In this document: one piece after another, positions 1 to 5,234 of the stretch
Numbering within the stretch: the stretch's first letter is position 1
How the letters are laid out: every line of letters begins with the position of its first letter
Source of the DNA: Actinomycetes bacterium
Lineage (GTDB): Bacteria; Actinomycetota; Actinomycetes; Actinomycetales; Cellulomonadaceae
Assembly: GCA_023412515.1 (NCBI GenBank)
Contig: JAEYNO010000431.1
Span: forward strand, 1-5,234
DNA: 5,234 nt
Direction: 5' to 3'
The notes under the pieces: model-generated
What the model was told of the DNA's origin: nothing
The model's input: the letters and a program-made list of their open reading frames with translations, nothing else
Databases searched by the model: none
Translations under genes and position numbers: made by a program

Positions 1-278
1 TCGCACCACAGCCCCGAACCGGGCAGCACGTGGGGCGTCAGGCCCGCCGCGCGCAGGCGCTCGGCCACGACCCGGGTTGTGCGCTCCTCGGTCCGCCCCA
101 GCTCGGGGTGCGCGTGCAGGTCGCGCCGAAAGGCGACCAGCTCGGCGCGCAGCGCCGCGACCGCGGAGGCGAGCACGCGCGCACCCGGGTCGGACGGCTC
201 CGGCGCGAGCGTGCTCAGCGGCGGCACGTCGCTGGGCTCGAGCGGCACGGACGAGTGGTCGGACGACGGGGTGGGCAC
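1..278 (-). CDS. M20-family amidohydrolase, N-terminal fragment
   Basis: Only the first 92 codons are present; the gene continues past the left edge. Residues 51-60 read RRDLHAHPEL, followed by a Glu-rich stretch and an amphipathic helix ending AERLRAAGL (residues 72-80). This is the typical opening of M20D metallo-amidohydrolases (hippurate, aminoacylase or IAA-amino-acid hydrolase type), which cleave N-acyl amino acids with a bound metal pair. The metal ligands and catalytic residues lie outside the window, so the substrate cannot be judged. The start is the GTG at 278-276: no start codon lies in frame for at least 11 codons upstream, and a -10-like TACCCT sits 7 nt before it. Residues 1-32 are rich in Pro, Ser, Asp and Glu and look like a disordered extension; they do not resemble a secretion signal. 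The gene lies 65 bp downstream of manC on the same strand. Family assignment is fairly firm; the exact activity is unknown. Confidence 0.85.
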   Translation of the reverse strand, partial: MPTPSSDHSSVPLEPSDVPPLSTLAPEPSDPGARVLASAVAALRAELVAFRRDLHAHPELGRTEERTTRVVAERLRAAGLTPHVLPGSGLWC

Positions 279-285
279 GTCACCG

Positions 286-291
286 AGGGTA
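286..291 (-). promoter_or_regulatory. Putative -10 element for a leaderless amidohydrolase transcript
   Basis: On the minus strand TACCCT fits the actinobacterial TANNNT -10 pattern. It is followed by 7 nt (CGGTGAC) and then the GTG start, so transcription would begin at or next to the start codon. No convincing -35 is visible and there is no good Shine-Dalgarno sequence; GGTGA directly before the start is too close. The 65-bp gap between manC and this gene (279-343) otherwise holds only a weak 5-bp inverted repeat without a T-tract, so read-through from manC also remains possible. Confidence 0.45.
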
Positions 292-343
292 TCGCCGCAG
301 CCCGCACGCGCCCGGCGAGGTCCGCCGGCCCCGACGCGGAGGC

Positions 344-1456
344 TCAGAGCAGGTCGTCGCGCCCGCGTCCGCGCCACGCGTCGACGGCGCCCTTGACCTC
401 CTGCGCGTGCGCGCGCGTCGTGACCAGCACGGCGTCGGGCGTGTCGACGACGACAGCGTCGGGCACGCCGACGACCGTCACGGTGCGCCCGCCGGTCACG
501 ACGACCGCGCCGTCGGAGGCGAGCCGCAGGACGTCGGCCGCGGCCCCGAGCGTCGCGCCGTCCGCGCCGGCGTCGAGCAGCGTCCCGAGCGACGCGAAGT
601 CGCCGACGTCGTCCCACCCGAACGCCCCGGGCACGACCGCCATGCCGCCCGCGGCCGCGACCGGCTCGGCGATCGCGTGGTCGATCGCGATCTTCGTGAG
701 GCCGGGCCACGTGTCTGCCAGCCGCGCGTCGCGCTCGGACGTGTCCCACGCCTCGGCGATCGCGCGCAGGCCGTCGTGCAGCGCGGGCAGCTGCGCGGCG
801 AGGTGGTCGAGCAGCACGCCGACGCGCACGACGAACATGCCGGCGTTCCAGCTGTACTCGCCGGTCGCGAGGTACTCGGCGGCGGTCTGCGCGTCGGGCT
901 TCTCGGTGAAGCCCGCGACGTGGTGGGCGTGCGGCGCCCCGGGCACGGCGAGCGGCGCGCCGCTGCGCACGTACCCGAATCCGGTCGACGGCGCGGTCGC
1001 GCGGATGCCGACCGTGACGACCTTGCCCGTGCGGGCGGCGGCGACGGCCTCGCGGACCGTCGCCTCGAACACGGGCTGCTCGGTGATGACGTGGTCGGCC
1101 GCGAACGACCCCAGCACGACGTCGGGTCCGTGGCGCCGCGCCAGGACCGCCGCCGCGAGGCCGATCGCCGCCATCGAGTCCCGGGGGCTGGGCTCGGCGA
1201 GCACGTCGCCGTCGCCGAGCTCGGGCAGCTGGGCCGCGACCGCCGCGGCGTGGCGCATCCCGGTGACCACCAGCACGTTGCCCCGGCCCGTGAGCGGGAG
1301 CAGCCGGTCGACCGTCGCCTGCAGCAGCGTGCGGCCGCCGCCGGTGAGGTCGAGCAGGAACTTCGGGTGCCCGGCGCGCGAGAGCGGCCACAGGCGGGTC
1401 CCGGCTCCCCCGGCGGGGACGACGGCGTGGAAGTCGCTGAGGGGTGCGTCGGGCAT
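344..1456 (-). CDS. manC: Mannose-1-phosphate guanylyltransferase (GDP-mannose pyrophosphorylase)
   Basis: The 370-residue cytoplasmic enzyme should convert mannose-1-phosphate and GTP to GDP-mannose and pyrophosphate, supplying mannosyl donors for cell-envelope glycans and glycolipids. Visible motifs are the nucleotidyltransferase signature GGAGTRLWPLSR at residues 16-27 with PKFLL at 31-35, EPSPRDS at 88-94, AADHVI at 119-124 (probable metal-binding Asp121), TGFGYV at 158-163, TEKPD at 184-188, WNAGMF at 203-208, IDHAIAE at 258-264 and GWDDVGD at 280-286. These occur in the order expected for the ManC/GMP family. The C-terminal cupin isomerase domain of bifunctional enzymes is absent, as in other single-domain homologues of about 360-370 residues. 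The ATG at 1456 is chosen because it lies 12-15 residues before the signature and just after a -10-like TACGGT. The frame stays open upstream to 1618, but that stretch is Arg/Pro/Ala-rich and not family-like. The gene is divergent from sdhC. The EPxxRNT motif of many homologues reads RDS here. Confidence 0.93.
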   Translation of the reverse strand: MPDAPLSDFHAVVPAGGAGTRLWPLSRAGHPKFLLDLTGGGRTLLQATVDRLLPLTGRGNVLVVTGMRHAAAVAAQLPELGDGDVLAEPSPRDSMAAIGLAAAVLARRHGPDVVLGSFAADHVITEQPVFEATVREAVAAARTGKVVTVGIRATAPSTGFGYVRSGAPLAVPGAPHAHHVAGFTEKPDAQTAAEYLATGEYSWNAGMFVVRVGVLLDHLAAQLPALHDGLRAIAEAWDTSERDARLADTWPGLTKIAIDHAIAEPVAAAGGMAVVPGAFGWDDVGDFASLGTLLDAGADGATLGAAADVLRLASDGAVVVTGGRTVTVVGVPDAVVVDTPDAVLVTTRAHAQEVKGAVDAWRGRGRDDLL

Positions 1457-1462
1457 GGCGCA

Positions 1463-1468
1463 ACCGTA
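1463..1468 (-). promoter_or_regulatory. Putative -10 element for a leaderless manC transcript
   Basis: The minus strand reads TACGGT (TANNNT pattern), then 6 nt, then the manC ATG. No Shine-Dalgarno sequence is present in the few bases before the ATG, which agrees with a leaderless mRNA, a common arrangement in actinobacteria. No recognisable -35 hexamer is seen 16-18 bp further upstream. The inference rests on position and a short degenerate motif. Confidence 0.5.
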
Positions 1469-1542
1469 GCGAGCGCACGGGGCCGCTCCCAGCCCCGGCA
1501 CCGGGCGCCGGGACGACCGCGCGCTCGGGCCGCCGACGCGAC

Positions 1543-1554
1543 GGACCGAGGTCC
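1543..1554. repeat. Dyad GGACC-GA-GGTCC (core ACCGAGGT), copy 1
   Basis: Perfect 5-bp inverted arms surround a central GA in the manC-sdhC intergenic region. The 8-bp core ACCGAGGT recurs in a second dyad at 1614-1627, with the two centres 72 bp apart. The 2-nt centre is too short for an RNA hairpin loop, so if functional it would be a site for a dimeric DNA-binding protein. No regulator is recognised. Confidence 0.35.
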
Positions 1555-1571
1555 CGTCCGCACCGGACGCC

Positions 1572-1589
1572 TTGTGGGCTTGGTCACAA
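1572..1589. promoter_or_regulatory. Rex-like or CRP/GlxR-like operator upstream of sdhC
   Basis: The 18-bp sequence TTGTGGGCTTGGTCACAA has perfect outer half-sites TTGTG and CACAA separated by 8 bp. It matches 11 of the 14 defined positions of the Rex operator consensus as I recall it (TTGTGAA-N4-TTCACAA). The inner 16 bp (1573-1588) also fit the CRP/GlxR layout TGTGA-N6-TCACA with one mismatch in the left half. Its centre lies about 80-82 bp upstream of the predicted sdhC transcription start, and about 124 bp from the manC start on the other side. Rex senses NADH/NAD+ and CRP-type proteins sense cAMP; both kinds are known to control respiratory genes in actinobacteria. Which protein binds, if any, cannot be decided from the sequence. 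Confidence 0.45.
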
Positions 1590-1613
1590 AGGGCGCCCCG
1601 CCGGGCCTTCCGA

Positions 1614-1627
1614 CCCACCGAGGTGGG
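1614..1627. repeat. Dyad CCCACC-GA-GGTGGG (core ACCGAGGT), copy 2
   Basis: Perfect 6-bp inverted arms flank a central GA, with the same ACCGAGGT core as the dyad at 1543-1554. It ends about 22 bp before the putative sdhC -10, so it covers or touches the -35 position. A protein bound here would be well placed to block or recruit RNA polymerase. It is a candidate operator with no recognised regulator. Confidence 0.38.
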
Positions 1628-1645
1628 GCGGGCCGCGGGTACGGG

Positions 1646-1657
1646 TCACTACAGTGA
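1646..1657 (+). promoter_or_regulatory. Putative sdhC -10 (TACAGT) inside a 12-bp palindrome
   Basis: TACAGT at 1650-1655 fits the TANNNT pattern and would place the transcription start near A1661 or A1663, giving a leader of about 52 nt before sdhC. It is the only TANNNT found in the roughly 100 bp before the gene. The hexamer lies inside the dyad TCACT-AC-AGTGA (1646-1657). At the 17-bp spacing the -35 position reads GGCGGG, far from TTGACA, so the promoter may depend on an activator. Confidence 0.5.
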
Positions 1658-1699
1658 GGGACACGTCAGGACACCGACGTCCGCACGCTGACTCGCCAC

Positions 1700-1705
1700 A
1701 GGAGG
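1700..1705 (+). promoter_or_regulatory. Ribosome binding site of sdhC
   Basis: AGGAGG is a full match to the anti-Shine-Dalgarno core and lies 9 nt before the GTG at 1715. It decides the sdhC start and is the strongest ribosome binding site in the operon. Confidence 0.85.
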
Positions 1706-1714
1706 CCCCCCACC

Positions 1715-2113
1715 GTGTCCTCAGCGCCCACCGCGCCACCGCGGCCGGCCGGAACGCTCTACCGCGGGCGCGAAGGCATGTGGTCGTGGGTCGCGCACCG
1801 CATCACCGGTTTCGCGATCTTCTTCTTCCTGCTCGTGCACGTCCTCGACACCGCGCTCGTGCGCGTGTCCCCCGAGGCGTACAACGACGTCATCGGCACG
1901 TACAAGAACCCGATCATGGGTCTGGGCGAGGCCGGGCTCGTGCTCGCGATCGTGTTCCACGCGTTCAACGGCCTGCGGATCATCCTCGTGGACTTCTGGG
2001 CCAAGGGCCCGCGCTACCAGCGCGTCATGCTCTGGGTCGTGATGGGTCTGCTCGTCGTGACGATGGCCGGCTTCCTGCCGCGTCACCTGATGAACGTCTT
2101 CGGGGGCCACTGA
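1715..2113 (+). CDS. sdhC: Succinate dehydrogenase membrane anchor subunit SdhC (cytochrome b556 subunit)
   Basis: This 132-residue subunit is one of the two membrane anchors of respiratory complex II. It starts at GTG 1715 behind a strong AGGAGG. Three hydrophobic segments lie at about residues 31-48, 70-92 and 104-122. The family hallmark HRITG occurs at 28-32 after a Trp/Ser-rich turn near the quinone pocket. HAFNGLR at 82-88 matches the SdhC signature H-x3-G-x-R; His82 aligns with heme ligand His84 of E. coli SdhC as I recall that sequence. The signature's next residue is Ile89 where many members have His or Phe. The N-terminal 22 residues are Pro/Ala-rich and probably cytoplasmic. The stop codon overlaps the sdhD ATG by one base (TGATG), so the two anchors are probably translationally coupled and made in equal amounts. 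Likely transcribed from the promoter near 1650. Confidence 0.95.
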   Translation: MSSAPTAPPRPAGTLYRGREGMWSWVAHRITGFAIFFFLLVHVLDTALVRVSPEAYNDVIGTYKNPIMGLGEAGLVLAIVFHAFNGLRIILVDFWAKGPRYQRVMLWVVMGLLVVTMAGFLPRHLMNVFGGH

Positions 2114-2571
2114 TGAGCGCCGTCGCCGACCCCAAGGCCCCCCGCGCCTCGCGCCCGGGCCCGTCGCGCCGCACGACCCGCGGCAACTTCGAGCTGTACG
2201 GCTGGGTCTTCATGCGCGCGTCGGGCGTCGTCCTGGTCGTGCTGATCTTCGGCCACCTGTTCGTCAACCTCATGGTGGGCGACGGGATCAGCGCGATCGA
2301 CTTCGGCTTCGTCGCCGGCAAGTGGGCGTCCCCGTTCTGGCAGGTCTGGGACCTGCTGATGCTCTGGCTCGCGATGCTGCACGGCACCAACGGGGTCCGG
2401 ACCATCATCAACGACTACGCCGAGCGCGACACGACGCGCATGGTGCTCAAGGTCGCGCTGTACGTCGCGACCGTGCTGGTCGTGACCCTCGGGACGCTCG
2501 TGATCTTCACGTTCGACCCGTGCCCGCCGAACAGCCCGGCCTCCCTCCTGCCGTCGTTCTGCACGGCCTGA
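2113..2571 (+). CDS. sdhD: Succinate dehydrogenase membrane anchor subunit SdhD
   Basis: The second anchor of complex II is 152 residues with three hydrophobic segments, at about 31-55, 75-99 and 109-134, after a basic Pro/Arg-rich N-terminal tail of about 25 residues. HGTNGVR at 90-96 is followed by NDY at 100-102. His90 aligns with heme ligand His71, and Asp101-Tyr102 with Asp82-Tyr83, of E. coli SdhD (recalled sequence), with identical spacing of 12 residues from His to Tyr. Together with SdhC His82 this supports bis-histidine ligation of one heme b and retention of the quinone-site tyrosine. The ATG shares its A with the sdhC stop. No strong Shine-Dalgarno sequence precedes it (only a G-run near 2102-2106), so initiation probably depends on ribosomes finishing sdhC. 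The C-terminal tail (135-152) has Cys137 and Cys150 and is Pro/Ser-rich. The frame is open far upstream, but that part overlaps sdhC and is not coding. Confidence 0.94.
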   Translation: MSAVADPKAPRASRPGPSRRTTRGNFELYGWVFMRASGVVLVVLIFGHLFVNLMVGDGISAIDFGFVAGKWASPFWQVWDLLMLWLAMLHGTNGVRTIINDYAERDTTRMVLKVALYVATVLVVTLGTLVIFTFDPCPPNSPASLLPSFCTA

Positions 2572-2574
2572 CCC

Positions 2575-2600
2575 ACCGGACGCCCCGACCGGACGCCCCC
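2575..2600 (+). repeat. 13-bp tandem repeat between sdhD and sdhA
   Basis: Two adjacent 13-bp units begin at 2575 and 2588. They share ACCGGACGCCCC and differ only in the last base (G or C). They fill half of the 53-bp gap between sdhD and sdhA and stop just before the sdhA ribosome binding site. A shorter match, ACCGGACGCC, occurs at 1562-1571 immediately left of the Rex/CRP-like site. The units may have arisen by slippage in GC-rich DNA; no function is evident. Confidence 0.6.
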
Positions 2601-2605
2601 CAGCG

Positions 2606-2613
2606 AAGGAAGG
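2606..2613 (+). promoter_or_regulatory. Ribosome binding site of sdhA
   Basis: AAGGAAGG provides purine-rich Shine-Dalgarno matches ending 11 nt before the sdhA ATG, slightly longer than ideal spacing. Unlike sdhD and sdhB, sdhA does not overlap its upstream gene and needs its own site. Confidence 0.65.
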
Positions 2614-2624
2614 CATCGCAGCCG

Positions 2625-4456
<1,832 letters not shown>

Positions 4457-4457
<1 letters not shown>

Positions 4458-5234
4458 TGACCGCCACCCTGGACGCCCCCGCACCCGAGGCCGGCGCCGT
4501 GCCGTCCTTCCAGGTCACGCTGAAGATCCGGCGGTTCCTGCCGTCGGACGACGCGATCCCCGCGTTCGGCGAGGCCTTCGAGGCCGAGCCGCGCTGGGAC
4601 GAGTTCACGGTCGACGTGCACGGCACCGACCGCGTGCTCGACGCGCTGCACAAGATCAAGTGGGAGCAGGACGGCTCGCTGACGTTCCGCCGGTCGTGCG
4701 CGCACGGCATCTGCGGCTCGGACGCCATGCGGATCAACGGCCGCAACCGCCTCGCCTGCAAGACGCTCCTGAAGGACCTCGACCCGTCCAAGCCGATCGT
4801 GGTCGAGCCCATCAAGGGCCTGCCCGTGGTCAAGGACCTCGTGGTCGACATGGAGCCGTTCTTCGCCTCCTACCGCGAGATCATGCCGTTCCTCGTCACC
4901 ACGGGGACGGAGCCCACCAAGGAGCGCCTGCAGTCCCCGAAGCAGCGCGAGCGGTTCGACGACACCACCAAGTGCATCCTGTGCGCCGCGTGCACGTCGT
5001 CGTGCCCGGTGTTCTGGACCGACGGGCAGTACTTCGGCCCCGCCGCGATCGTCAACGCGCACCGGTTCATCTTCGACAGCCGCGACGAGGGCGGCACGCA
5101 GCGGCTCGAGATCCTCAACGACAAGGAGGGCGTGTGGCGCTGCCGCACGACCTTCAACTGCACCGAGGCGTGCCCGCGCGGCATCGAGGTCACCAAGGCG
5201 ATCCAGGAGGTCAAGCGCGCGATGATCACGCGCG
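4457..5234 (+). CDS. sdhB: Succinate dehydrogenase iron-sulfur subunit SdhB, 3' end cut by window
   Basis: 259 codons are visible before the right edge; by family length only a few to a few tens of residues are missing. SdhB relays electrons from FAD in SdhA to the quinone site at the SdhC/SdhD interface. The N-terminal ferredoxin domain holds the 2Fe-2S ligands Cys81, Cys86, Asp89 and Cys101; the Asp replaces a fourth Cys, as in E. coli SdhB. The C-terminal domain holds CxxCxxCxxxCP at 173-184, with Cys229, Cys235 and Cys239 further on. By analogy with E. coli, the 4Fe-4S cluster uses Cys173, 176, 179 and 239, and the 3Fe-4S cluster uses Cys183, 229 and 235. The ATG shares its A with the sdhA stop; GGAG at 4442-4445, 11 nt upstream, can serve as ribosome binding site in addition to coupling. 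Residues 31-48 form an acidic stretch before the ferredoxin fold. Near the quinone site, Thr188 and Arg230 stand where I recall Trp164 and His207 in E. coli. Confidence 0.96.

Noticed and set aside
321..340. Possible terminator hairpin after manC (minus strand TCCGC-N10-GCGGA)
   Set aside because: Only 5 bp of stem with a 10-nt loop and no T-run; too weak to call.
1494..1512. GC-rich inverted repeat CCCGGC-N7-GCCGGG between the divergent promoters
   Set aside because: It has no T-tract on either strand and does not lie at a gene end. Such 6-bp repeats are expected by chance at this GC content, so I did not call a terminator or operator.
1591..1598. GGGCGCCC perfect palindrome
   Set aside because: An 8-bp all-GC palindrome is expected by chance here and has no other supporting feature.
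1457..1618. In-frame 54-residue N-terminal extension of manC
   Set aside because: It is Arg/Pro/Ala-rich, unlike any GMP N-terminus, and would run through the putative manC promoter and the Rex/CRP-like site. The ATG at 1456 fits both family length and promoter position.
30..1657. Long open frames on the plus strand opposite manC and the amidohydrolase (up to about 500 codons)
   Set aside because: Their translations are Arg/Ala/Gly/Pro/Ser-rich with no recognisable domain. They are antisense to genes with clear family motifs and arise from the lack of stop codons in GC-rich DNA.
1665..1692. Possible sdhC leader hairpin GTCAG...CTGAC
   Set aside because: A 5-bp stem with an 18-nt loop is too weak, and I see no riboswitch or leader-peptide signature in the 52-nt leader.

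Overview
The window comes from a high-GC Gram-positive bacterium, most likely an actinomycete of the order Micrococcales and plausibly Cellulomonas-like. This rests on very high GC (about 70% or more, estimated by eye), strong G/C preference at third codon positions, GTG starts, TANNNT-type promoters placed directly before start codons, and protein sequences that resemble actinobacterial versions. No sequence search was run, so the genus is a guess.

Layout. Bases 1-278 (minus strand) hold the N-terminal 92 codons of an M20-family amidohydrolase that runs off the left edge. Bases 344-1456 (minus) hold a complete single-domain mannose-1-phosphate guanylyltransferase (manC). Both minus-strand genes are preceded by a -10-like hexamer 6-7 nt before the start codon, which suggests leaderless transcripts. 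Bases 1457-1714 form a 258-bp divergent intergenic region, the longest non-coding stretch here. It holds the likely sdh promoter and several dyad-symmetric sites. Bases 1715 to the right edge hold the succinate dehydrogenase operon in the order sdhC-sdhD-sdhA-sdhB (plus). The C/D and A/B junctions overlap by one base (TGATG), and 53 bp containing a 13-bp tandem repeat separates sdhD from sdhA. sdhB lacks only its extreme 3' end; all its cluster cysteines are in the window.

How the genes work together. SdhA (covalent FAD) and SdhB (2Fe-2S, 4Fe-4S, 3Fe-4S) form the catalytic arm. SdhC and SdhD form a membrane anchor with two histidines placed to ligate one heme b. The complex oxidises succinate to fumarate and passes electrons to a membrane quinone, probably menaquinone in this group. 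ManC makes GDP-mannose for glycan or glycolipid synthesis. It and the hydrolase have no obvious functional tie to Sdh beyond gene order.

I found no undescribed multi-gene system; the coding content is ordinary core metabolism. The least explained part is the manC-sdhC intergenic region. It carries an 18-bp dyad resembling Rex and CRP/GlxR operators, two dyads sharing an 8-bp core with centres 72 bp apart, and a 12-bp palindrome over the putative -10 of sdhC. These are motif-level observations and have not been tested.
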